Counted from the first letter of the stretch, positions 23,340-30,811 are shown. The stretch: 30,811 bases of DNA from CAZNVB01 sp964651495 (GCA_964651495.1 CAZYWP010000018.1:1-30811); one strand, 5' to 3'. Notes: generated by a model not told the origin, from the letters alone. A program made the numbers and translations.

Positions 23340-24665
23340 ATGCCGACCCGGATCCAGGAACACGCCCGCCAGGACACGCTGCTCCTCAACATGGGCCCTT
23401 CCCATCCGGCCATGCACGGGACCATCCGCATTATGCTCGAGCTCGACGGCGAGCGGATTATCAATTCCGAGGTAGAAGTCGGGTACTTGCACCGCGGGTT
23501 CGAAAAAACCTGCGAACACCGCACCTACTTCAACCTGCTTCCCTACACCGACCGCCTGAACTACGTCTCTCCTTTGATCAACAACCTCGGCTACGTCATG
23601 ACCATCGAGAAGATGCTCGGCGTCGAGGTGCCGGAGAGGGCCCAGTTCATCCGGGTCATCATGAGCGAGCTGTCGCGCATTTCTGATCATCTTACCTGTC
23701 TTGCGGCCATGGCCATGGAGTGCGGCGCCTTCACTGTTTTTCTGTATAAGATGAAGGCCCGGGAATTCCTCTGGGATGTCATCGAGCAGACGACGGGCGC
23801 AAGGATGACGACGTCGTACATCCGTATCGGGGGAGTCCGGGCCGACCTCCACCCCAATTTCGATACCGTGCTAAAGAGGGCCCTCGAGGAGACTCGGGGC
23901 GTGCTCAGGGACGTGCATGGGCTCCTCGACAAGAACAAGATTTTTCTCAATCGCACTCGGGATGTGGCGGTGATGTCCAAGGAAGATGCCGTCGCCTTCG
24001 GCTGGACCGGGCCCTGCCTCCGGTCGACCGGTGTTTATTATGACGTACGCAAGGCATTCCCGTATCTTGTGTACGACAGGCTGAACTGGGATGTGCCCCT
24101 CGGCGAACGGGGTGATAATTACGACCGCTACATAGTTCGGATGAGAGAAATGGAGCAGAGCCTGCGGATTATCGAGCAGGCGGCCGTCCGGATTCCCAGG
24201 ACGGCGCGGGCGTTCATCGCGGGCGGTATCGAGCCGGCCGCGGCGATCAAGGCCTCCCGCCATCAGAAGCCGGAGGAAAACATCAAGCTGTCCCCCAACC
24301 TGGAGGGCTCCGAAAAGGGACTCTATCCGGACATCCTGGCGCCGGACAAGGGCCTGGCTGTTCCGCCCAAAGAAGAGACTTACTCGAGCATCGAAGGGCT
24401 GATCAATCACTTCAAGTTTTTTATGCGCGGCCACGGCATCCGGCCGCCCCGCGGAGAGGCCTATCACGCCGTCGAGGGGGGCAACGGCGAGCTCGGCTTT
24501 TACATCGTCTCCGACGGGACTGACCGGCCCTACCGACTGCACCTGCGCGCCCCCTGCTTCCATGTCGTCTCCGCCCTGGAACATCTCATCCGGGGACGCT
24601 ATGTGGCCGACGTAATTCCGACATTCGGGTCGATGAATATGATCGGGGGAGAGCTGGACCGATGA
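23340..24665 (+). CDS. nuoD: NADH-quinone oxidoreductase subunit D (49 kDa)
   Basis: The 49-kDa subunit that forms most of the quinone-binding pocket. 441 residues, somewhat longer than typical stand-alone NuoD. The N-terminal NMGPSHPAMHGTIR holds the quinone-site histidines (H22, H26). YTDRLNY holds the pocket tyrosines (Y69, Y75). YLHRGFEK, SELSRISDHL and FTGG-type core motifs are present. The extra length comes mainly from a Lys/Pro/Glu-rich stretch at about 305-345, before SSIEGLINHFKFFM. The usual C-terminal GSLDIV.GEVDR reads GSMNMIGGELDR. AAGGGAG sits 4 bases before the ATG, which follows the nuoC stop by one base. The stop overlaps nuoE as ATGA. Confidence 0.96.
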   Translation: MPTRIQEHARQDTLLLNMGPSHPAMHGTIRIMLELDGERIINSEVEVGYLHRGFEKTCEHRTYFNLLPYTDRLNYVSPLINNLGYVMTIEKMLGVEVPERAQFIRVIMSELSRISDHLTCLAAMAMECGAFTVFLYKMKAREFLWDVIEQTTGARMTTSYIRIGGVRADLHPNFDTVLKRALEETRGVLRDVHGLLDKNKIFLNRTRDVAVMSKEDAVAFGWTGPCLRSTGVYYDVRKAFPYLVYDRLNWDVPLGERGDNYDRYIVRMREMEQSLRIIEQAAVRIPRTARAFIAGGIEPAAAIKASRHQKPEENIKLSPNLEGSEKGLYPDILAPDKGLAVPPKEETYSSIEGLINHFKFFMRGHGIRPPRGEAYHAVEGGNGELGFYIVSDGTDRPYRLHLRAPCFHVVSALEHLIRGRYVADVIPTFGSMNMIGGELDR

Positions 24666-25135
24666 GCCCCGAATACTCGGCCGCGCTCCGGAAAAAGATC
24701 GGCGAGGTTGCGGCCCGCTATCCAAAGCAAGAGGCGGCGCTGCTGCCCGTTCTCCATCTCGTCCAGAACGAGGTCGGTTGCATCGGCCCGGAGGAGGAGA
24801 AATTCGTGGCCGGCCTTCTCGGGCTCAAGCCGATGCGGGTCCGCGAAGTCGTCACTTTCTATACGATGATCTCGAGCCGGGCGCTGGGCAAATACCACAT
24901 CCAGGTTTGCTCCAACTTGAGCTGCCGGCTCCTCGGCGCCGAGACGCTCCTCGACTATCTCCAGAAGAAGCTGGGCATCGGGGTGGGGGAGACCTCGGCC
25001 GACGGAAAGTTCACCCTTTCTGCGGTCGAATGCCTGGGCGCCTGCGAGCTGGCGCCGTGCCTGATGGTCAATTTCGAGTATTACGGCCAGCTGGATAGAA
25101 ACAAAATCGATGAGATTCTGACAGGCCTGATATAG
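24662..25135 (+). CDS. nuoE: NADH-quinone oxidoreductase subunit E (24 kDa)
   Basis: A [2Fe-2S] (N1a) thioredoxin-like subunit of the NADH-oxidising module. 157 residues, normal length. The helical N-terminal half has LPVLHLVQNEVG and REVVTFYTMI. Cluster ligands are C83 and C88 in VCSNLSCRLLGAE, and C124 and C128 in ECLGACELAP. Starts within the nuoD stop (ATGA) and ends 4 bp before nuoF. Confidence 0.96.
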   Translation: MSPEYSAALRKKIGEVAARYPKQEAALLPVLHLVQNEVGCIGPEEEKFVAGLLGLKPMRVREVVTFYTMISSRALGKYHIQVCSNLSCRLLGAETLLDYLQKKLGIGVGETSADGKFTLSAVECLGACELAPCLMVNFEYYGQLDRNKIDEILTGLI

Positions 25136-25139
25136 AGCT

Positions 25140-26387
25140 ATGGAAGATAAGGTGCTGACTCAGGAATTCGGCGTTAAGAACCTTTTTCAGCTCGAAGTCT
25201 ATCTCCGCACGGGCGGATACAAATCCGTCCAGAAAGCGCTGCGGGAGATGAAACCCGGCGAGGTCATGGACGAAGTGAAAAAGGCCAGCCTGCGGGGGAG
25301 GGGCGGAGCGGGCTTCCCGGCCGGAGTAAAATGGGGGTTCGTCCCGCAGAACGTCCCCAAGCCGAGATATCTCTGCGTCAACGCCGACGAAGGCGAACCG
25401 GGGACGTTCAAAGACCGTTATATCATGACCCATAATCCTCATCTTCTCCTCGAAGGGGTCATCATCGCCTCTTACGCCGTAGGCATCCATGCGGCGTTCA
25501 TCTACATCCGGGGCGAGTACGAGGCCGTCGCCCGCCGGCTGGAAGACGCCGTGGCCGAGGCCTACGCTAAAGGCTATCTCGGGAAGGACATTCTCGGCTC
25601 GGGGTTCGACCTTGATGTCGTCGTCCACCGGGGAGCAGGCGCCTATATCTGCGGCGAAGAAACGGCGCTCCTCGAGTCGCTCGAGGGCAAGCGCGGCTAT
25701 CCCCGGCTCAAACCGCCCTTCCCCGCTTCGGTCGGGCTCTTCCAGTGCCCCACGGTGATCAACAACGTCGAGACGCTGGCGAATGTTCCCGCCATCGTCT
25801 TGCGCGGGGCCGATTGGTTCCTCAAGAAAGGCTTGCCCACGGACGGGGGCACCCGCATTTTCGGCGTCAGCGGCATGGTCAAGAAGCCGGGGGTCTACGA
25901 GCTCCCGATGGGAACCAAGCTGTTGACCATCATCTACGAACATGCCGGCGGTATGAAGGACGGAAAAAAGCTCAAGGCCGTCGTCCCCGGGGGCATGTCG
26001 GCTCCGGTCCTGAAGGCGGACGAGATCGACCTGCCGATGGATTTCGATTCTCTCGTCGGGGCCGGCTCCATGCTCGGGTCGGCTGCCATCATCGTCATCG
26101 ACCAGGAGACCCCGATGCTCGAGGTGTTGAAAACGGTGACGAAATTCTATTCCCACGAATCCTGCGGCCAGTGCACCCCGTGCCGCATCGGGACGTCGTG
26201 GATCGATAAAATCGTCAGGAGGATGGCTGCGGGAAAGGGCCGGCGGGGGGACATCGATACGATCGTCCGCCTGGCCTCGAATATCAAAGGCAAGACGCTC
26301 TGTCCGATGGGGGATGCGGCGGCCCTGCCCATCCTTTCGCTATGTCAGAAATTCAGGGAAGAGCTGGAGGAGGGCCTGGCGCGGTAA
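25140..26387 (+). CDS. nuoF: NADH-quinone oxidoreductase subunit F (51 kDa)
   Basis: The NADH-binding, FMN-containing subunit of complex I. 415 residues, normal length. The glycine-rich FMN/NADH motif is RGRGGAGFPAGVKW (52-65), with NADEGEPGTFKDR at 81-93 and AYICGEETALLESLEG at 168-183. The [4Fe-4S] N3 ligands are C342, C345 and C348 in SCGQCTPCRIG, and C388 in LCPMGDAA. All expected residues are present. No extra N-terminal thioredoxin or C-terminal ferredoxin domain is fused, so it is the simple complex I form rather than the HydB/bifurcating form. Confidence 0.97.
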   Translation: MEDKVLTQEFGVKNLFQLEVYLRTGGYKSVQKALREMKPGEVMDEVKKASLRGRGGAGFPAGVKWGFVPQNVPKPRYLCVNADEGEPGTFKDRYIMTHNPHLLLEGVIIASYAVGIHAAFIYIRGEYEAVARRLEDAVAEAYAKGYLGKDILGSGFDLDVVVHRGAGAYICGEETALLESLEGKRGYPRLKPPFPASVGLFQCPTVINNVETLANVPAIVLRGADWFLKKGLPTDGGTRIFGVSGMVKKPGVYELPMGTKLLTIIYEHAGGMKDGKKLKAVVPGGMSAPVLKADEIDLPMDFDSLVGAGSMLGSAAIIVIDQETPMLEVLKTVTKFYSHESCGQCTPCRIGTSWIDKIVRRMAAGKGRRGDIDTIVRLASNIKGKTLCPMGDAAALPILSLCQKFREELEEGLAR

Positions 26388-26406
26388 GCCGGGGAAGACA
26401 GGCATT

Positions 26407-27954
26407 ATGGTCAAGATCGTGATCGACGGACAGGCGATCGAAGTCGCCGCGGGACTGACCGTTCTTCGGGCCGCGGAAGACGCCGGAATTCCCATTCCCC
26501 ATTTCTGCTACCATCCCGCATTTGCTCCCGAAGGAAGTTGCCGGATGTGCCTGGTCGAGATCGCGGGTCTGCCCAAGCTCGAGCTGGCCTGCTCCACCGT
26601 CGTCCGCGATGGGATGAGGGTCCAGACCAAGAGCCCCAGGGTGGCCGAAGCGCGCAGGTCCGTCCTCGAATTCCTGCTGGCCGAGCATCCCCTCGACTGC
26701 CCCATCTGCGATAAGGCAGGCGAGTGCAAGCTTCAAGATTATTTCGAGGAATACGGGCTGTTCGAGGGCCAGTTCAGGGAGGCCAAGGAACGGCGGGAAA
26801 AGAAGTACCTCCTGAGCAAGAACCTCATCCTCGACCGGGAGCGCTGCATCCTCTGCACGCGCTGCGTCCGCTTTCTCAGCGAGATCACGCGGACCGGAGA
26901 CGCGGGCGTCGTCCGGCGCGGCGTGCATTCCGAGGTCAGCGTTTACGAGTCGGAGCTAATCGACAATAACTATGCCGGCAACCTGGCGGAGCTCTGTCCG
27001 GTGGGCGCCATCACCGACGTCGATTTCCGCTTCAAAACGCGGGTCTGGTTCCTGGAGAAAAAAGAATCCATCTGCCCGCTCTGCAGCCGCGGGTGCAATA
27101 TTTATATCGATTCTCATCCGGGATTCCCCCGGGTCTCCCTTCCCCAGAGAGTCTACCGCATCCGGGCCCGCGAGAATCCGGACATCAACTTCCGCTGGAT
27201 CTGCGATTTCGGCCGCTACGGATATGCTTATCTCGATGCAGACCGTCAGGACCGTATCTTGCAGAAGAAGGGTGGCAGGGATACCGAGTGGAGCTGGGAC
27301 AAGGCTCTGATCTTCCTGGGCGACAAAATTCGGGGACTTCTATTGCTGAAGAAACACACGCGGATAACAACGATCCTCCACTCCGGCCTGACAAGCGAAG
27401 AGCTTTTCCTGGCTAAAAAACTATTTGTCGATGAATTGAGGCTGGAGAATATCTTCCTCGCCGACCCGCCACCGGGCCGGGGTGATGATTTCCTGCTCAC
27501 CCCTGAGCGGACGGCCAACAGGCGGGGCTGGCAGGAAATCGGGCTGCCCGCCGCCCCGCCCGATCTCAAGGTGCTGGCCGAGAAAACCGACCTGCTCCTC
27601 ATTTTCGGCCCCCACCTTGCCTCGATGTTCAACCCGGGGGATTTAAAAGGGGCGCTAGGCCGCGTCGGGGCAAAAGTCCTCCTGGCGGCCCACAAGAGCG
27701 AGCTCGACCGCCTGGTGGATGTGATCGTCCCCACGCCGGTTGTGGCGGAGAAAAGCGGTACGCTGACCAACGTGGACGGCCGGATCCAGTCCTTTGCGCC
27801 GGCGCTGGATTTCCGGGGGAGCGGACTTCCCGAATGGCAAATTCTTCTGGATCTGGCCAAGGAATTGAAAATCAATCACCGGTATTTCTGGCCGCTCGGC
27901 TCGGCGGGATCGATTTTTCGAGCCATGACCGCCGAGATCCCTTTCTTCAAATAG
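26407..27954 (+). CDS. nuoG: NADH-quinone oxidoreductase subunit G (75 kDa), short form
   Basis: The FeS wire subunit of the electron-input arm. 515 residues from the ATG at 26407 (19 bp after nuoF); open frame extending into nuoF is not used. Ligands run in the canonical order: [2Fe-2S] N1b C34, C45, C48, C62; N5 H94, C98, C101, C107 in HPLDCPICDKAGEC; N4 C147, C150, C153, C197; and the extra N7 cluster C223, C226, C230, C266, absent from mitochondrial enzymes. About 240 residues of degenerate molybdopterin-oxidoreductase-like sequence follow, including PTPVVAEKSGTLTNVDGRIQ. It is clearly shorter than the 650-900 residues of many bacterial NuoG. No frameshift is seen; the natural stop lies 6 bp before nuoH. 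Confidence 0.95.
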   Translation: MVKIVIDGQAIEVAAGLTVLRAAEDAGIPIPHFCYHPAFAPEGSCRMCLVEIAGLPKLELACSTVVRDGMRVQTKSPRVAEARRSVLEFLLAEHPLDCPICDKAGECKLQDYFEEYGLFEGQFREAKERREKKYLLSKNLILDRERCILCTRCVRFLSEITRTGDAGVVRRGVHSEVSVYESELIDNNYAGNLAELCPVGAITDVDFRFKTRVWFLEKKESICPLCSRGCNIYIDSHPGFPRVSLPQRVYRIRARENPDINFRWICDFGRYGYAYLDADRQDRILQKKGGRDTEWSWDKALIFLGDKIRGLLLLKKHTRITTILHSGLTSEELFLAKKLFVDELRLENIFLADPPPGRGDDFLLTPERTANRRGWQEIGLPAAPPDLKVLAEKTDLLLIFGPHLASMFNPGDLKGALGRVGAKVLLAAHKSELDRLVDVIVPTPVVAEKSGTLTNVDGRIQSFAPALDFRGSGLPEWQILLDLAKELKINHRYFWPLGSAGSIFRAMTAEIPFFK

Positions 27955-27960
27955 AAAAAG

Positions 27961-29037
27961 ATGGACACACTGATCGTCTTCATCAAGATTGTCCTGGCCC
28001 TGGTCTGGTTTCTCACCCTGACCCTGTATCTGACCTGGCTGGAAAGGAAAGAGAGCGCGGTCATCCAGGACCGGATCGGAGCGAACCGGGCGAACATCGG
28101 AAAATTCCGCTTCCTCGGCCTTTTCCAACCGTTTGCCGACGCCATCAAGATGATCTTCAAGGAGGATTTCGTCCCTTCGTTTGCCAATAAATTCCTCCAC
28201 ACCCTGGCGCCTTTTCTGTCGTTCTTTTTTGTGGCCATCACCATCGCCGCTGTCCCCTTCGGCGACAAGCTCATCATCGGCCGCCGGACCATCAACCTGC
28301 AGATCCTGGACCTCGACGCCGGGCTGCTGTTCATCCTGGCCATGCTCTCGCTCGGGATCTACGGCATCATCCTCAGCGGCTGGGCCTCGCGCAACCGGTT
28401 CACGCTCCTGGGCAGCGTCCGCGGCGCCGCCCAGCTCATTTCCTACGAGGTCGCCCTCGGGCTGTCGCTCATCGGACTGATCATGGTCTACCCATCGCTC
28501 CGTTTGCAGAGCATCGTCGCCTTCCAGGCCGAAAACCTGTTTGGCTGGATTCCCCAATGGGGCGTGCTTCTCCAGCCGTTTGGGTTTGTTGTCTTCTTCT
28601 TTGCCGCCCTGGCCGAGACCAAGCGAGTTCCCTTTGACCTTCCGGAAGGGGAGTCGGAGATCATCGGCTTCTTCACCGAATACGGCGGCCTCAAGTGGGG
28701 CCTGTTCATGATGACCGACTTCATGGAGATCATCATCGTCTCCTCGCTCGTCACTTCGCTCTTTTTCGGCGGCTGGCAGGTTCCCTGGCTCACCGCCGCG
28801 GGGTTCCAGTGGCCCTGGGGCGGCCAGTGGCTCCTGCCGCACGGCGTCGTGGTCCTGCTGCAGCTTCTCGCTTTCAACGTAAAAATCGTCTTTTTCTGCT
28901 GGCTCCAGATTCTCATCCGCTGGACTTACCCCCGCTTCCGCTATGACCAGCTCATGGACCTGGGATGGAAAGTGCTTGTCCCGTTAAGCCTCCTCAACAT
29001 CGTCGCTACCGGCATCGTCATGGGGATCCTCAAATGA
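27961..29037 (+). CDS. nuoH: NADH-quinone oxidoreductase subunit H
   Basis: The membrane subunit that joins the peripheral arm to the proton-pumping arm and forms part of the quinone channel. 358 residues with eight hydrophobic helices. Conserved motifs: WLERKESAVIQDRIGANRA in the first cytoplasmic loop, FQPFADAIKMIFKED, GWASRNRFTLLGSVRGAAQ, SYEVALGL, and AETKRVPFDLPEGESEIIGF with the functional acidic cluster, then EYGGLKWGLF. Normal length. The stop overlaps nuoI as ATGA. Confidence 0.97.
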   Translation: MDTLIVFIKIVLALVWFLTLTLYLTWLERKESAVIQDRIGANRANIGKFRFLGLFQPFADAIKMIFKEDFVPSFANKFLHTLAPFLSFFFVAITIAAVPFGDKLIIGRRTINLQILDLDAGLLFILAMLSLGIYGIILSGWASRNRFTLLGSVRGAAQLISYEVALGLSLIGLIMVYPSLRLQSIVAFQAENLFGWIPQWGVLLQPFGFVVFFFAALAETKRVPFDLPEGESEIIGFFTEYGGLKWGLFMMTDFMEIIIVSSLVTSLFFGGWQVPWLTAAGFQWPWGGQWLLPHGVVVLLQLLAFNVKIVFFCWLQILIRWTYPRFRYDQLMDLGWKVLVPLSLLNIVATGIVMGILK

Positions 29038-29507
29038 TCAAGTCGCTGGGCTATTTTCTCGAGATCATCAAGGGCGGCCTGATCACCTACCGCCATTTCT
29101 GCGTCAATATGTGGTTCCACATCCTCAAGGCGCTCGGTGTCAAGGCCGAACGCCGGGGGGCGGTGACCATCCAGTACCCCGAGGAGAAAAAGGAGATCGC
29201 CGCCCGCCACCGCAGCCTCCACCGGCTGATGAAGCGGGAGGATGGCCAACCGCGCTGCGTCTCCTGCATGCTGTGTGTCACCGTCTGCCCGTCGGAATGC
29301 ATTTATGTCGAAGCCACTGAGGACCCCGATCCCGAGATTCAGAAGGTCCCCGCCCGCTTCGTCATCGACGAGAGCCGCTGCTGTTTCTGCGGCTTCTGCG
29401 TGGAGGCCTGCCCCGAGGATGCCATCCGCATGGATACCGGAAAGATCGAGCTGGCTGATTACGCCCGCTCCAATCTCATCTATGACCTGGAAAGACTTCT
29501 GCGATGA
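29034..29507 (+). CDS. nuoI: NADH-quinone oxidoreductase subunit I
   Basis: A 2x[4Fe-4S] subunit (N6a/N6b) relaying electrons to NuoB. 157 residues from the ATG overlapping the nuoH stop; a longer frame starting inside nuoH lacks family sequence. Cluster ligands are C75, C78, C81, C85 in CVSCMLCVTVCP and C116, C119, C122, C126 in CCFCGFCVEACP. An N-terminal amphipathic helix contacts the membrane. The stop overlaps the MBL hydrolase start as ATGA. nuoJ, which normally follows, is absent. Confidence 0.97.
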   Translation: MIKSLGYFLEIIKGGLITYRHFCVNMWFHILKALGVKAERRGAVTIQYPEEKKEIAARHRSLHRLMKREDGQPRCVSCMLCVTVCPSECIYVEATEDPDPEIQKVPARFVIDESRCCFCGFCVEACPEDAIRMDTGKIELADYARSNLIYDLERLLR

Positions 29508-30352
29508 CGCTCGATAAGCTCAAGCTGGGGGAATTCGATATTTGGGGACTGCGGGATGGCGACTTTTATCTCGACGGCGGCGCTATGTTCGGGGTCGTTC
29601 CCAAGACGCTGTGGGAGAAGAAATGCCCTGCGGACGCCGCCAACCGGATCAGACTCTCCCTCAATTCTATCCTGATTAAAACCCCCGCGGCGCTCATCCT
29701 GGTCGAAACGGGCATCGGTACGAAAATGGACCAGAAATTTTCCGGCATTTATTGTATCCAGACTGAGCCAGGGCTCCTGGCCTCCCTCTCCAGGGAGGGG
29801 TTTAAGCCTGAGGACATCGACTTTGTCATCAACACCCATCTTCATTTCGACCATTGTGGCGGGAACACGGTCCGGAACGAAACGGGGGCGGTCGTGCCGA
29901 CATTTCCCAGGGCCCGCTATATCATCCAGAAGGGAGAATGGGAAGCGGCGATAAATCCTAACGAGAGAGAGAAATCCAGCTATCTTTCCGAGAACTTTCT
30001 CCCGTTAAAAGAACATGGACTTCTCGAGCTTATTGATGGAGACACCATGATTGCCGAGGGAATCGAGGTCGTCCTCGCTCCCGGCCACACGGCCCGCCAC
30101 CAGTGTGTCAAAGTCGATTCCCAAGGGAAGACGCTTTTTTATTTGGGCGACATGGTTCCCACCACCTCCCATATCGGCCTTCCCTATATCATGAGCTACG
30201 ACCTCTATCCGCTTGATACTCTGGAAAGCCGGAAAAAATTCTACGAGCAGGCCATCGCCGAAGACTGGATCCTCGCTTTTGTCCACGACCCCGGGCACTA
30301 TTTCGGGAAGGTCAAGAAGTCCGAGAAAAAGTTCGAATTCCAGCCACTCTAA
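29504..30352 (+). CDS. MBL-fold metallo-hydrolase, last gene of the nuo operon
   Basis: A 282-residue metallo-beta-lactamase-fold hydrolase. The zinc-site motif THLHFDHCGG is at 111-120 (H112, H114, D116, H117). His195 is in APGHTARHQ, bridging Asp216 in YLGDMVP, and the last His is in FVHDPGHYFG near the C-terminus. The dinuclear site is complete. There is no signal peptide, so it is cytoplasmic. The overall layout resembles the N-acyl-homoserine-lactonase/quinolone-signal-type subfamily, but the substrate cannot be assigned. The ATG overlaps the nuoI stop (ATGA), so translation is coupled to complex I synthesis. A link to the complex (for example quinone or cofactor chemistry) is conjecture. 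A repeat element begins about 20 bp after its stop. Confidence 0.92.
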   Translation: MTLDKLKLGEFDIWGLRDGDFYLDGGAMFGVVPKTLWEKKCPADAANRIRLSLNSILIKTPAALILVETGIGTKMDQKFSGIYCIQTEPGLLASLSREGFKPEDIDFVINTHLHFDHCGGNTVRNETGAVVPTFPRARYIIQKGEWEAAINPNEREKSSYLSENFLPLKEHGLLELIDGDTMIAEGIEVVLAPGHTARHQCVKVDSQGKTLFYLGDMVPTTSHIGLPYIMSYDLYPLDTLESRKKFYEQAIAEDWILAFVHDPGHYFGKVKKSEKKFEFQPL

Positions 30353-30374
30353 GCGGCTGAAGCCCCCGATCGCC

Positions 30375-30717
30375 CTGGTCCACCTAAAATTGTCGATAGC
30401 GGCCCTTCATCATTCGCAAGCGCTGTGAAATCTGCAAAATCGGGATGAAGGGCCGACACCCGATGGGTGACGCGGTTCGGGGGCCCCCGGGGGAAGAGGC
30501 GAGGGTATTGGGTGAGGAAGTCCGTCGAATCCTGAGCGGGCGTCGCGAGGAGCGAAGCGACGTGGCGATCTCAATGGGATTGCTTCGCTAACGCTCGCAA
30601 TGACAATGCTGGTCGCTGGGGAAACGAGCGGGCTGACGAATCCCAATCCCGAGCCTCGCCGGCGGTGAACCGGGGCAGGACCCATCGGGTGTTTCTATCG
30701 GCAATTTTAGGTTCCAG
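30375..30717 (+). repeat. Large composite palindromic element forming a three-way junction (copy C)
   Basis: An outer stem pairs 30383-30399 with 30695-30711 (16 of 17, the exception a possible G:U), plus CTGG/CCAG at 30375-30378 and 30714-30717. Directly inside, hairpin 1 pairs 30400-30411 with 30444-30455 (CGGCCCTTCATC / GATGAAGGGCCG, 12 of 12). Directly next to it, arm 2 pairs 30456-30468 with 30680-30692 (ACACCCGATGGGT / ACCCATCGGGTGT, 13 of 13). CGGTTC/GAACCG follows further in, and a short GGCGAGG/CCTCGCC stem lies deeper still. The arm-2 ends match copy B at 11728-11776. The element fills most of the 432-bp intergenic stretch 30353-30784; the rest is the promoter and leader of the next gene. 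Confidence 0.8.
30541..30604 (+). repeat. Nested REP/MITE-like palindromic repeat
   Basis: CGTCGC...GCGACG (30541-30546 with 30557-30562) and ATTGC...GCAAT (30579-30583 with 30597-30601) form two hairpins around GGCGATCTC. The wording GAGGAGCGAAGCGACG and CGCTCGCAATGAC is that of a palindromic repeat common in intergenic DNA of many unrelated bacteria. Here it sits inside arm 2 of the larger element. Confidence 0.65.
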
Positions 30718-30724
30718 CCATTCA

Positions 30725-30752
30725 TTGACTTTATAGGCCTGGGGATTATAAT
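30725..30752 (+). promoter_or_regulatory. Near-consensus promoter of the last, partial gene
   Basis: TTGACT (30725-30730) and a perfect TATAAT (30747-30752) with 16 bp spacing. It starts 7 bp after the end of the composite repeat. Transcription would begin near 30759, giving a leader of about 25 bases. Confidence 0.75.
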
Positions 30753-30784
30753 ACTGTCTTCCATTTTTAAGGAGGTTTTATCAG

Positions 30785-30811
30785 ATGAAAGAAGTCACTA
30801 TTGAAGAACTA
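30785..30811 (+). CDS. Start of an unidentified protein, cut by window end
   Basis: Only nine codons are visible (MKEVTIEEL). An excellent AAGGAGG ribosome binding site lies about 8 bases upstream, and a strong promoter precedes it. The short leader, consensus promoter and strong site suggest a well-expressed gene. The fragment is too short to name a family. Confidence 0.7.

Noticed and set aside
25140..27954. Electron-bifurcating hydrogenase (HydABC) instead of NuoEFG
   Set aside because: NuoF lacks the fused ferredoxin domains, no H-cluster subunit is present, and nuoABCD and nuoHI flank it in one operon.
30410..30685. A 91-codon minus-strand open frame in the last intergenic region
   Set aside because: It lies wholly within the palindromic repeats; translated REP-like repeats commonly give this kind of SVSEAIPLRSPRRFA product.
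30375..30717. CRISPR array
   Set aside because: The repeats are inverted rather than regularly spaced direct repeats, and no cas gene is present anywhere in the window.

Overview
The window looks like a piece of a GC-rich (about 60% by eye), Gram-negative, probably uncultured anaerobic or facultative bacterium. An Acidobacteriota/Aminicenantes-type metagenome bin would fit, but that placement is inference. The diderm envelope is well supported by a BamD lipoprotein, two putative outer-membrane barrels, a TonB-dependent receptor and a lipobox-bearing sulfatase-like protein. A 100-N scaffold gap flanked by two identical 55-bp blocks shows that this is a draft assembly.

Layout. Positions 1-130 hold one edge of a dispersed palindromic repeat. 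Positions 131-11559 are a minus-strand block, read right to left as PASTA protein, rpe, NAD-dependent sugar epimerase, bamD, outer-membrane barrel, secreted subtilisin-like protease, recN (broken by the gap), C_GCAxxG_C_C redox protein, miaB, and then a K+-independent membrane pyrophosphatase with its own promoter. Most junctions are 4-bp ATGA overlaps or gaps under 70 bp. Positions 11560-11885 are a divergent intergenic region with a compact copy of the repeat, followed by a plus-strand threonine aldolase. Positions 12960-18633 are a minus-strand three-gene unit: TonB-dependent receptor, small barrel protein, and a membrane FeS oxidoreductase of the HdrD/EMO type. Next come a plus-strand dihydrolipoyl dehydrogenase and a minus-strand sulfatase-like lipoprotein whose stop codons abut.

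Positions 22018-30352 are a tight plus-strand complex I operon, nuoABCDEFGHI. Its last gene is an MBL-fold hydrolase translationally coupled to nuoI. The locus has the NADH-input module (E, F, G), the connecting module (B, C, D, I) and the quinone-site membrane subunit (H), but no nuoJKLMN before the operon ends. Those subunits must lie elsewhere if the complex is to pump protons. Together with the proton-pumping pyrophosphatase and the predicted ETF:menaquinone-type oxidoreductase, the window is rich in membrane energy conservation.

The most unusual non-coding structure is at 30375-30717. It is a large composite palindrome that folds on paper into a contiguous three-way junction, has a second well-known type of palindromic repeat nested in one arm, and ends just before a near-consensus promoter. 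A compact relative occupies the equivalent place upstream of the threonine aldolase promoter, and a third copy is cut by the left window edge. No CRISPR array, tRNA, rRNA, prophage or transposase gene was recognised.
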